A DNA stretch of 6,046 bases from Gemmataceae bacterium (GCA_947490035.1 CANLGS010000286.1:1-6046); one strand, 5' to 3'. Numbered from the stretch's first letter, positions 1 to 5,722 are shown. Notes: generated from the letters alone by a model not told the origin. Program-made: numbers and translations.

Positions 1-582
1 GGCGCCGGCGATGTGCAAGCCGACGCCGAGCGCGTCCGCGAGATTCAGGACGGCCTCGGTGAAGACGGCTGGATGGCGGTCACTGCCGACAGCCGGTTCG
101 ACCTGAGTACGGCACTCGCGCTCACGCACTTCTTCGAGGACGTGGGCGTCGATGTGTTTGAAGACCCGATCCCCGGTGCGGACGCGATCGGCTACGAGAA
201 GCTCGCGCGCCTCGCCGAGGTGCCGCTCGCGGTCGGCGCGCAGTTCGATTCGCGCGACGCGTTCTTCCGCGTCATCCGCGACGGCACCATTCGCACCGTC
301 CGGCCCGATCTGTGTCGGCTCGGTGGCATCACGCCGTTGCTGAAGGTGGCGGCGGTGGCGGAGGCGTATCACGTGGCGGTGTCGCCGGTGCGGATGCCGG
401 AGGTCGGCGTCCACCTCGCGTGCGGGCTGGCGTCGGTGCCGCACGTCGATTCGGTGTCGTGGTTCCGCGACGTGTTCACCGGCGGCGTGAAGATCGAAGC
501 CGGTAAGATGTCACCAGGCGCCGAATCGGGGTTAGGGCTATCAATCGACGAGGGTGTTGTGGCGAAGTGGCGGATCGCATGA
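1..582 (+). CDS. Enolase-superfamily protein, mandelate racemase/muconate lactonizing type, C-terminal part (5' end outside window)
   Basis: The frame is open from base 1 to the TGA at 580-582. The GTG at 13 is internal, because the preceding GAGD residues already fit the stretch after the second barrel strand of this family. The visible part is the C-terminal half of the TIM barrel. Expected landmarks are a metal-ligand Asp in TADSRFD (codon at 88), the second ligand Glu in FEDPI (160), the Asp of RPDLCRLGGIT (307), equivalent to Asp270 of mandelate racemase, and the closing MPEVGVHLACGL segment. Two expected residues are absent: the Glu of the usual VGEQ/AGEN strand is Ala (VGAQ, codon at 238), and the His of SSH/SPHxxPE is Val (SPVRMPE, codon at 388). 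Family members abstract a proton alpha to a carboxylate on sugar acids using Mg2+, so this copy may be inactive or altered. It lies 79 bases upstream of a DUF1080 gene on the same strand, suggesting a shared carbohydrate role. Family assignment is firm; substrate is unknown. Confidence 0.88.
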   Translation, partial: GAGDVQADAERVREIQDGLGEDGWMAVTADSRFDLSTALALTHFFEDVGVDVFEDPIPGADAIGYEKLARLAEVPLAVGAQFDSRDAFFRVIRDGTIRTVRPDLCRLGGITPLLKVAAVAEAYHVAVSPVRMPEVGVHLACGLASVPHVDSVSWFRDVFTGGVKIEAGKMSPGAESGLGLSIDEGVVAKWRIA

Positions 583-617
583 ACCACCTTCGCGCATCAG
601 CCAGAGACGTTTAGCGT

Positions 618-634
618 CGGACCCGCAGGGGCCG
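618..634 (+). terminator. Small GC hairpin between the enolase-like and DUF1080 genes
   Basis: CGGACCC (618-624) pairs with GGGGCCG (628-634) around a GCA loop, with one A/G mismatch. A pyrimidine- and T-rich stretch follows at 637-650. It could be a weak terminator for the upstream gene or a leader structure for the DUF1080 gene. The stem is short and no continuous T run follows, so the role is uncertain. Confidence 0.25.
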
Positions 635-661
635 AATTTCTTCCTCCTCTTGGGCGTTCCT

Positions 662-1294
662 ATGTCGCGCATTCTGTGCTGTGCCTTCCTCCTCATCGGC
701 GCGACCACGCGCGCCGCGGAGAAGCCGGTTCCGCTGTTCGACGGGAAGACGCTCGCGGGGTGGGAAGGAGACACCGACAAGACGTGGAAAGTGGAGGACG
801 GCGCCATCACCGCCGGCAGCCTCACGGACACCGTCCCGCGGAACGAATTTCTCTGCACCACCAAGACCTACGAGAACTTTGAACTGAAGGTCACGTTCAA
901 GCTGACCGGGGACAAGGCGAAGGCGAACGCGGGGGTGCAGTTCCGCACGAAACGCATCCCGAAGCACCACGAGGTGAGCGGCTATCAGGCGGACTTGGGC
1001 CAGGACTACTGGGGCTCGCTGTACGACGAGAGCCGCCGCAACAAGGTGCTCGCGAAGCCGGACCCGAAGGTGATCGAGAAGTTGGTGAAGCACGAGGACT
1101 GGAACGAGTACGTGATCCGGTGCGAGGGGCCGCGCATCAAACTGTGGCTCAACGGCACGCTCACCGTGGACTACACCGAGGAAGACGAGAAGGTCGAGCG
1201 CTCGGGCATCATCGGGCTACAAATCCACGGCGGCGCAAAGGCGAAGGCGTACTACAAGAACATCACCATCGAAGAACTGCCTGCGAAGAAGTGA
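662..1294 (+). CDS. Exported DUF1080 / 3-keto-disaccharide hydrolase-family protein
   Basis: This is a 210-residue protein of the DUF1080 family (PF06439), which has a concanavalin-like lectin/glucanase fold and is now named 3-keto-disaccharide hydrolase. Family hallmarks run in order: PLFDGKTLAGWEG (24-36), WKVEDGAIT (42-50), YENFELKVTFKL (70-81), NAGVQFRTKRIP (89-100), GYQADLGQDYWGSLYDE (107-123), DWNEYVIRCEG (147-156), KLWLNG (160-165) and SGIIGLQIHGG (181-191), ending in the last beta strand. Length is normal for a single-domain member. ATG 662 is chosen over the in-frame ATG at 554 because it starts a signal peptide (MSRILCCAFLLIGATTRAA, likely cut near residue 19), whereas the extra 36 residues look like non-coding sequence. 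No clear Shine-Dalgarno precedes it. The likely site of action is outside the cytoplasmic membrane on a glycan or oxidised disaccharide; the substrate cannot be read from sequence. It converges with the next gene across 15 bases. Confidence 0.9.
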   Translation: MSRILCCAFLLIGATTRAAEKPVPLFDGKTLAGWEGDTDKTWKVEDGAITAGSLTDTVPRNEFLCTTKTYENFELKVTFKLTGDKAKANAGVQFRTKRIPKHHEVSGYQADLGQDYWGSLYDESRRNKVLAKPDPKVIEKLVKHEDWNEYVIRCEGPRIKLWLNGTLTVDYTEEDEKVERSGIIGLQIHGGAKAKAYYKNITIEELPAKK

Positions 1295-1309
1295 GCGGCG
1301 CCCCGGCGG

Positions 1310-2284
1310 CTACTCCGCGGGCTTGGCCTTGTCCGCTTTGCCCTCGTCGTCTAACCGCTGTTGCAGTTCGTGCGCGTCCAGGTACAGTTTAAACTTCTTC
1401 GCCATCTTGTCGAACTGGGCGTTGTCCCCGTTCGGTTCATGAAACGCTTGGAAGTGGCACTGCTGATACCCGTTCAACGTGTAGTCGTCTTCCGGCAGCA
1501 TCGGGGGCGTCACGCCGGCCACGCGCATCTGCGTGCGCATGTCCTCCAACTTGGGTGAACCTTTCCAGGCGTTGAAGGTCGGGTACCAGACGAACGGGCT
1601 GACGCAGACCACAACGTCGGGAACGAAGTACCCGTGAAAGGTCGGCGCCGTCGGGAGGCGCAACACCGGGGGGAGGGTCCCCTTGGCCCTCTCAGGCTCG
1701 AAGTCCGCCTGGATGTGCCGCTCTTGCTCCGTCATCAGGCCCGCTTGCCGCTTGCTCTTCAGCATGAGCGCGGTCGATTCGAGACCCGCGAACAATCGGA
1801 CCTTCGCCACTCCTTGATCGCAGAGCCACCGGACGGCCGGCAGTAGCGTGTGCAAGGTGAAAGAGACGACGTAGACCGTGCAGTTCTCCAGCGACAGACC
1901 TTTTTTTACCCGCTCCTTGAGCGCGTCGATCGCCTCGTCCTGGGATAGGAAAACGGCACACGCCGCGTCGAGGTCGGCGCGGGTTCGCATCGCCGCCTTG
2001 TGCCGCTCGACCAGTTGGCGGAGCATGACCGGCGGGTGACGCAGGTCCGCCCCGCTCAGTTGCAACATCTTGCCCGACGCTTCGTTAAACAACTCCGCGA
2101 CCGTTTTCAGGGTGTCACTGATCGGCGTCCCGCTGTGCGCGAACAGGTTCTTCGCCGTCCGTTTCGCGACCTTCTTCGCGATCAACTCGCGCTCGGCCTG
2201 CTCCGCCGACAGGTGGCACAACCAAAGCAGCGCGTCGATTACATCCGCCGTCGCCCCAAGTGTCCGATCATCAGGCCCGGTCAT
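1310..2284 (-). CDS. Unrecognised protein with an N-terminal HTH-like region and a possible degenerate phospholipase-D-like domain
   Basis: I do not recognise this 324-residue protein. Residues about 26-70 (AEQAERELIAKKVAKRTAKN followed by a TPISDTLKTVAELFNEASG segment) read like a Cro/C1-type helix-turn-helix with the usual 'TLKTVAELF' last helix. Residues 134-168 alternate a hydrophobic strand, a helix and another strand (CTVYVVSFTLHTLLPAVRWL, then GVAKVRLFAGL), as in the start of phospholipase-D-like domains. Residues 215-240 contain FHGYFVPDVVVCVSPFVW where such folds carry HxK...GS, but the HKD residues are missing. The C-terminus is charged (LQQRLDDEGKADKAKPAE). There is no signal peptide, so it is probably cytoplasmic. 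I chose ATG 2284 over the in-frame ATG at 2437 because the extra 51 codons fall in AT-richer sequence without GC-biased third positions and cross a palindrome. A transcription regulator or a nucleotide/lipid-sensing effector are both possible. The reading frame is solid; the function is not. Confidence 0.8.
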   Translation of the reverse strand: MTGPDDRTLGATADVIDALLWLCHLSAEQAERELIAKKVAKRTAKNLFAHSGTPISDTLKTVAELFNEASGKMLQLSGADLRHPPVMLRQLVERHKAAMRTRADLDAACAVFLSQDEAIDALKERVKKGLSLENCTVYVVSFTLHTLLPAVRWLCDQGVAKVRLFAGLESTALMLKSKRQAGLMTEQERHIQADFEPERAKGTLPPVLRLPTAPTFHGYFVPDVVVCVSPFVWYPTFNAWKGSPKLEDMRTQMRVAGVTPPMLPEDDYTLNGYQQCHFQAFHEPNGDNAQFDKMAKKFKLYLDAHELQQRLDDEGKADKAKPAE

Positions 2285-2376
2285 GGTGTCGATCTCGTGA
2301 ACATTCGGACGGAATGCGAGGGTCGATAACAGTTTACCACCATTTCGGCACAGCGGCAGCACTGTCGTCGGCACGA

Positions 2377-2405
2377 ATAATTTCCGCGGAAACATACAGG
2401 AACAA
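2377..2405 (-). promoter_or_regulatory. Candidate promoter for the leftward HTH-like gene
   Basis: On the minus strand, TTGTTC (complement of 2400-2405) and AATTAT (complement of 2377-2382) are separated by 17 bases, a sigma-70-like arrangement with 3/6 and 4/6 matches. Transcription would begin near 2370, giving a leader of roughly 85 bases before ATG 2284. The palindrome at 2381-2392 overlaps the -10 side, as repressor operators often do. The match is weak and planctomycete promoters are poorly predicted by this consensus. Confidence 0.22.
2381..2392. promoter_or_regulatory. Perfect 12-bp palindrome TTTCCGCGGAAA, possible operator
   Basis: TTTCCGCGGAAA equals its own reverse complement. 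It lies upstream of the HTH-like gene, inside the candidate promoter. A dimeric HTH protein could bind such a site; the adjacent divergent gene makes autoregulation plausible. Binding is inferred only. Confidence 0.35.
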
Positions 2406-2449
2406 TGCATGTCATCTTGATGTCGAGTTTCTCTCATTTTGCATTAATC

Positions 2450-2461
2450 AATTCTAGAATT
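2450..2461. promoter_or_regulatory. Perfect 12-bp palindrome AATTCTAGAATT, possible operator
   Basis: AATTCTAGAATT is a perfect palindrome in the AT-rich core of the divergent spacer, 69 bases centre to centre from the TTTCCGCGGAAA site. The two differ in sequence but share the form TTC-N(2-4)-GAA at their centres. It may be an operator for the rightward genes, or chance in AT-rich DNA. Confidence 0.28.
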
Positions 2462-2647
2462 CAGAACTAAACACTGAAATATCAGGCATTTTCTCGCTTT
2501 CCATCTGCATCTCCCAAATCACACGCGGTGCATTTCAAGATCATCTTCATTTCTCCTAGACGTAATCTTACTACGATGACGGTGCGGGTCACGGGCACGG
2601 TACCTTTGCCGTTCTGCCTGCCGATCCGCTTCATCAGGATCTTCAAC

Positions 2648-2655
2648 GGAGGGAG
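2648..2655 (+). promoter_or_regulatory. Strong Shine-Dalgarno for the coiled-coil gene
   Basis: GGAGGGAG sits just before ATG 2658, with GGAGG five bases from the start codon. It supports this start over the in-frame ATG at 2667 and over an overlapping frame that opens at 2528. Confidence 0.75.
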
Positions 2656-2657
2656 AG

Positions 2658-3389
2658 ATGGCGCTCATGTTCAAGCTCGGGGCCGGCTTGTTGCTGCTGG
2701 CAACGGCGGCCGTGCTGGCGTTCACCGACTTCGGCGGGTACGCCCGTTACGAGATCAGGCAGGCCGGGAAGAACGTCGTCAAACTGGTTCCGGCCAAGAC
2801 CCAGATCGGCGCGCTCAAGAACAAGGTCGCGGACCTGGACGGGCCGATCAACGCACAGAAGGACGTACTCGCCGAACACCGCGTGGCGCACAAGCACGCG
2901 AAGGCGGAACAGACCACGGCGGACGCCGACGCGGACAAGCTTCACACCGAACTGGCGGCGTTGTACCGCCAGATCGGGAAAGCGAAACCAGGCTGCGAGC
3001 TGGCCGACCAGAAGGACGAGTTCGCCTTGAAGTACGGGCGACTGGAAGCCGCAAAAGCTCGCGCGGCGGGCGCGGAGAAGGCGGCCGCGTCCGCGGAAGA
3101 AGCTGCGCGGGCAGCCGAGTCGTTGCTCCAAGAAATGCTCAAAGAGCGGGACGCGCTGGTTCGACAACTCAGCGAACTGGAGGCACTGCAGGGCGAGGTG
3201 CTGATCGAGGAGGCCCGCACCCAGTCGCGCGGCGGGGACAGTGACGCGGCCGCCATCCGCGCCCGCGCGGACGAGATCCGCACTCAACTGGAGGTGCGAA
3301 AGGAGCGAACGACGATGAACGGCGCGAAGCCGACCGGGGCCGCGAAAGACTACGACGCGGCGCGGAAGGCTTGGGAGGCGAGCAAGTAA
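2658..3389 (+). CDS. Membrane-anchored coiled-coil protein of unknown function
   Basis: The 243-residue product begins with a hydrophobic segment (residues 4-23, FKLGAGLLLLATAAVLAF) suited to a single membrane anchor, with no convincing cleavage site. A short FGGYARYEIRQAGKNVVKLVP stretch follows. Residues about 48-110 and 117-215 are rich in Ala, Glu, Lys, Arg and Leu with heptad-like spacing, predicting long alpha-helical coiled coils, broken near GKAKPGCELADQ (107-118). The C-terminus is a polar tail ending DYDAARKAWEASK. The 'membrane segment, aromatic/Tyr motif, VP, long coiled coil' layout resembles small planctomycete envelope proteins I remember, but I cannot name a family. The start is fixed by a strong Shine-Dalgarno. 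It is the first of three same-strand genes and is followed by a terminator-like hairpin at 3401-3426. A structural, tethering or sensory role in the envelope is plausible; no enzyme motif is seen. Confidence 0.85.
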   Translation: MALMFKLGAGLLLLATAAVLAFTDFGGYARYEIRQAGKNVVKLVPAKTQIGALKNKVADLDGPINAQKDVLAEHRVAHKHAKAEQTTADADADKLHTELAALYRQIGKAKPGCELADQKDEFALKYGRLEAAKARAAGAEKAAASAEEAARAAESLLQEMLKERDALVRQLSELEALQGEVLIEEARTQSRGGDSDAAAIRARADEIRTQLEVRKERTTMNGAKPTGAAKDYDAARKAWEASK

Positions 3390-3400
3390 ACCGGATCCGC

Positions 3401-3432
3401 GGCTGGGCGGCACGTGCCGCCCGGCCCTTTCA
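3401..3432 (+). terminator. GC-rich hairpin with short T-rich tail after the coiled-coil gene
   Basis: GGGCGGCACGTGCCGCCC (3405-3422) is a perfect 18-base palindrome. The stem extends outward through a G-U pair and three Watson-Crick pairs (3401-3404 with 3423-3426). CTTTCATTTCC follows. It looks like an intrinsic or attenuating terminator 11 bases past the stop codon. The T run is only three long, so read-through into the next gene is possible. Confidence 0.6.
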
Positions 3433-3443
3433 TTTCCTCTCAC

Positions 3444-3448
3444 AGGGA
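3444..3448 (+). promoter_or_regulatory. Shine-Dalgarno for the GTG-start exported protein
   Basis: AGGGA lies eight bases before GTG 3457. It supports GTG 3457 as the start over the in-frame GTG at 3466. Confidence 0.55.
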
Positions 3449-3456
3449 CCAATTCC

Positions 3457-4527
3457 GTGAACACCGTGAACAGGTTGATTCTTTCCCTCGTCATCGCGAC
3501 GGCCCTGACCGGGGCGGCGGTCGCTGATGATGGCCCCGAGCGCGAGGCCCGCGCGCTGGCGAAGGCCGCCGGGCCGGACCTCCGCAAGGCCGGGCACACG
3601 CAGATCGCGATCGCGCCGCCGGTGTGGGCCGACGGGAGCGCCGCCGAGACCGCAACTGGGATGGTCGAAGCTGTGGCCGGCGCCTTCGCCGACGACGGGT
3701 TCGTGGTCAAGGCCGGTTCGCCGGCGACATTCACCCTCACTCTGGAGAGCGTCACCGACCGCGAAACCGGGCAGCCGGCCTGCCAGTTGCGTGCCGCGCT
3801 GCGGGTGGGTAGCCAGGAGCGCGCCGTCGGTCGCCCGCGCCTCCTGCTCGGCGAGAGCGCGATCGCGCGACTCCTCGCGCCGCGCGACTTGGTCATTCCC
3901 CCCAAGACGCCCGAGCGAGACCGCGTCGGGTTCATCGTGACTGCGGCCCCGCCGCGCGACCGGGTGCCGGCGCAGATCAAACTCGAAATGCTGGTGAAAT
4001 CGCGCGACGGGACATTCCTCGTGCGCACCCCGGCCGATGGCAAGATCGAGACCGCGGAGTTCGAGACGTACATCCTGCGGCTGACCCACTGCGACCCGAA
4101 AGGCCCGGACTACGGTGTCGAACTGACAATCGACGGGGCGCGCTGGGATGAATTCGCGGAGGGTCAAGACGCCGACGAGCCGAAGGGCCGCATGATTCTG
4201 GTGAAGGCCGGGCGGCAGTCGGTCACCGTCCGCGGCTGGTTCGCGTCCGCAAGCAAGGACGGTGCGAAGGGAAAGAGCCTGGCTTTCGACGTGGTCTCGC
4301 TGCCGGTGTTCGCGGCGGCGAGCAAGCCGAAAATCGGGGTCATCACCGCCCAATGTTTCCCGGTGTGGGTGAAAGGAACTACTGCGCCGGCGGGCGAGGA
4401 GCGCGCGGAAAACCACCGGTCGGTGCTCGGCACGGCCGCCCTCCGCCCGCAGGAAGACGATTTCACTCCCGAGGAGCGGCTGATTGGTCGGCTGCGTGAG
4501 GTTCACTCGCTGCGGTACGGCCGCTGA
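3457..4527 (+). CDS. Exported protein with probable C-terminal beta-sandwich domain, function unknown
   Basis: This 356-residue protein starts at GTG 3457. It has a clear signal peptide (basic MNTVNR, hydrophobic LILSLVIATALTGAAV, probable cut at AVA-DD near residue 23). Residues 45-96 alternate strand and helix (HTQIAIAPPVW, then EAVAGAFADDGFVVKAG and TFTLTLESV), similar in style to TolB-N-like or lipoprotein domains that compute a property over a periplasmic ligand, but without identifiable residues. Residues 205-305 are beta-rich: YILRLTHCDP, YGVELTIDGARWDEF, RMILVKAGRQSVTVRGWF, LAFDVVSLPVFAAA, KPKIGVITAQCFPVW. The 'TIDG ... pG/aG ... I/V-x-GW ... F-V' pattern resembles a domain I recall beside caspase-like or kinase proteins in planctomycetes; that is memory, not a search. 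The C-terminus (about 310-356) is charged and probably disordered. It lies between the coiled-coil and caspase-like genes with hairpins on both sides, so a shared envelope role is likely. Confidence 0.82.
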   Translation: MNTVNRLILSLVIATALTGAAVADDGPEREARALAKAAGPDLRKAGHTQIAIAPPVWADGSAAETATGMVEAVAGAFADDGFVVKAGSPATFTLTLESVTDRETGQPACQLRAALRVGSQERAVGRPRLLLGESAIARLLAPRDLVIPPKTPERDRVGFIVTAAPPRDRVPAQIKLEMLVKSRDGTFLVRTPADGKIETAEFETYILRLTHCDPKGPDYGVELTIDGARWDEFAEGQDADEPKGRMILVKAGRQSVTVRGWFASASKDGAKGKSLAFDVVSLPVFAAASKPKIGVITAQCFPVWVKGTTAPAGEERAENHRSVLGTAALRPQEDDFTPEERLIGRLREVHSLRYGR

Positions 4528-4536
4528 CGTTCACCC

Positions 4537-4561
4537 CCGGCGCGGCATCGTGCCGCGCCGG
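4537..4561 (+). terminator. Perfect 11-bp GC hairpin after the beta-sandwich gene
   Basis: CCGGCGCGGCA (4537-4547) pairs exactly with TGCCGCGCCGG (4551-4561) around a TCG loop, nine bases past the stop codon. The tail is CATTCCCTC, without a true T run. The tip, CGGCA-N-CGTGCCG in form, resembles the hairpin at 3405-3422. It may terminate, attenuate or stabilise transcripts between the two genes. Confidence 0.5.
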
Positions 4562-4584
4562 CATTCCCTCGGTTACTTCACGCG

Positions 4585-4589
4585 AAGGA
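4585..4589 (+). promoter_or_regulatory. Shine-Dalgarno for the caspase-like gene
   Basis: AAGGA lies seven bases before ATG 4597. It fits the start that yields a clean signal peptide. Confidence 0.65.
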
Positions 4590-4596
4590 TTCTCCC

Positions 4597-5664
4597 ATGA
4601 AAGCGATTGTGTATTGTGTCGCGTTTCTGGTCGCGAGCGCTGCGAGCGCCGCGGGCGCAGACGAGCCGTCCGGGCGCCGGCACTTCTTCACCGTTCAGGT
4701 GACCGAGTACGCGAACGGGCCGTTCGCGAAGCAGCGCGTGCCGAAGGGCGATGTGGCCGCGTTCCCGGAGGCGTTCGGCGCGTCCGGCTGGAAGGGCGTG
4801 CATGTCCACCTCGCGGACGCGACGAAGAGCGGTGCGAAGCCGACCGCGGCCGAGATTCGCAAGGCGCTCGACGCCTTCGCCCGCGACGAGCGGCTCGGCA
4901 CCGACGACGAAGTCATCTGCTACTTCAGCGGGGTGGGGTTCTACTCGCGCGACGGCGCGACGTTCTGCCCGAGCGGTGCGGACCTGAAAGACCCGGACAG
5001 CATGATCCTGGTCGCGGAACTCGTCCAGCGGGTGAAGTTGCTCCCGTGTCGTCGCAAGCTACTCGTCCTTGAAGCTTGTTCAAACCCCATCGGCGCGCGC
5101 GTCGCGCTCCATCAGCCGGAGGCGCCGGCGGCCGACAGCGTGACGCGGCCGGCGGCCCTCAAGAAACCTGGCGCGTTCGTGCTCATCGAGGCGGCAAGCG
5201 AAGGCCAGTACGCCTACAACTGCCCACAGTCCGGCTACGGAATCCTTACCTGTCAACTGCTGAAGGCGCTGCGCGACCCGGAGACAGCTCAAGACGGCCG
5301 CGTGACCGTCGCCGCGCTCGCGTCTCACTTGCGCCGCACCGTCCCGGCGAACAGCGCCGAGTTGTACGCTGCTGAACAGAAGCCGGTAATCACGGAGGTG
5401 TCGTCGATCGACTGGGTTCTGGCGACGGTCACGAAGCCGGTCGCGAAACCGACGCCGGCGCCGATGCCGCCCGTCACGCCGGCGCCGAGCGAGATCGCGG
5501 TTCGCCCGCCGGTTCCGTCTCCGCCGAGCGCGCCGATGCAGGTGCCGCCGACGGGTCGCCCGGCTCCGACACCGCCCGGACCGTCAATGGCGCGCAACGA
5601 CCACCCAGTGCTGCGCCAGGCCGCGATTCAAGGGGCGCGCTACGGCCTGTCGCGCATCAAGTAG
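4597..5664 (+). CDS. Exported caspase-like (peptidase C14 fold) protein lacking the catalytic histidine, proline-rich tail
   Basis: The 355-residue product has a signal peptide (MKAIVYCVAFLVASAASAAG, probable cut near residue 21, before DEPSG). Residues 29-275 follow the caspase/metacaspase order: opening strand HFFTVQVTEYA, helix AAEIRKALDAFAR (84-96), strand DEVICYFSGVGFYSRDG (104-120) with FCPSGADL, strand RRKLLVLEACSN (152-163), AFVLIEAASEGQYAYN (193-208) and the YGILTCQLLKALRD helix (214-227). In active members the first catalytic strand ends SGHG; here it is SGVG (Val113, codon GTG at 4933), so the dyad His is missing. Cys161 in LEACSN is kept at the position of the usual DaChSG. Residues 280-330 are a Pro/Ala-rich linker and the last 20 residues form a short basic tail. 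I infer a secreted pseudo-protease acting by binding. It is the last gene of the three-gene group; a terminator-like hairpin follows at 5688-5713. Confidence 0.82.
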   Translation: MKAIVYCVAFLVASAASAAGADEPSGRRHFFTVQVTEYANGPFAKQRVPKGDVAAFPEAFGASGWKGVHVHLADATKSGAKPTAAEIRKALDAFARDERLGTDDEVICYFSGVGFYSRDGATFCPSGADLKDPDSMILVAELVQRVKLLPCRRKLLVLEACSNPIGARVALHQPEAPAADSVTRPAALKKPGAFVLIEAASEGQYAYNCPQSGYGILTCQLLKALRDPETAQDGRVTVAALASHLRRTVPANSAELYAAEQKPVITEVSSIDWVLATVTKPVAKPTPAPMPPVTPAPSEIAVRPPVPSPPSAPMQVPPTGRPAPTPPGPSMARNDHPVLRQAAIQGARYGLSRIK

Positions 5665-5687
5665 CGCGGCCGAGTGACGTCCGCCAC

Positions 5688-5713
5688 GGCGCAGCGATCG
5701 CTCACGCTACGCC
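5688..5713. terminator. Imperfect hairpin between convergent genes, possible bidirectional terminator
   Basis: GGCGCAGCG (5688-5696) pairs with CGCTACGCC (5705-5713) with one C-A mismatch, which becomes a G-U pair in the minus-strand RNA. The loop is eight bases and includes half of the palindrome AGCGATCGCT (5693-5702). It lies between the stops of two converging genes. No T run follows on either strand. Confidence 0.3.
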
Positions 5714-5722
5714 ACGCTCCGA

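Larger units (their letters stand above)
2285..2657. other. Divergent intergenic spacer with AT-rich core
   Basis: This 373-base spacer separates the leftward HTH-like gene from the rightward three-gene group. By hand count positions 2401-2520 are about 36% GC, far below the coding sequence around them. It contains two perfect 12-bp palindromes, listed separately. Open frames across it do not continue sensibly from either neighbour and have no recognisable protein, so I read it as the promoter region for both directions. Confidence 0.6.

Noticed and set aside
554..661. In-frame extension of the first DUF1080 gene to ATG 554
   Set aside because: It would overlap the end of the enolase-like gene and place 36 non-family residues before a clear signal peptide.
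1901..1907. Run of seven T (A AAA AAA on the coding strand of the HTH-like gene), a possible -1 frameshift site
   Set aside because: The zero frame continues as a sensible protein (VKKGLSLENCTVYVV), while the -1 frame gives an Arg/Ala-rich shadow. No stimulatory structure was recognised.
2528..3244. Plus-strand frame overlapping the coiled-coil gene
   Set aside because: Its product is an Arg/Gly-rich frame shadow. The Shine-Dalgarno and membrane segment favour the frame starting at 2658.
2643..4073. Long minus-strand open frame of 476 codons opposite the coiled-coil and beta-sandwich genes
   Set aside because: It is an antisense shadow of high-GC coding sequence. Its protein is Arg/Ala/Leu-rich without domains, and it crosses two genes with good starts, a Shine-Dalgarno and a terminator-like hairpin.
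3430..4506. Minus-strand open frame of 358 codons opposite the beta-sandwich gene
   Set aside because: The plus-strand gene has a signal peptide and plausible beta strands. The antisense product is arginine-rich and featureless.
3321..4852. Near-identical 21-base stretches around GCGAAGCCGACCG in the coiled-coil and caspase-like genes (about 3321 and 4832)
   Set aside because: They encode a common GAKPT-type stretch in GC-rich codons and lie in unrelated proteins. Chance plus codon bias explains it.
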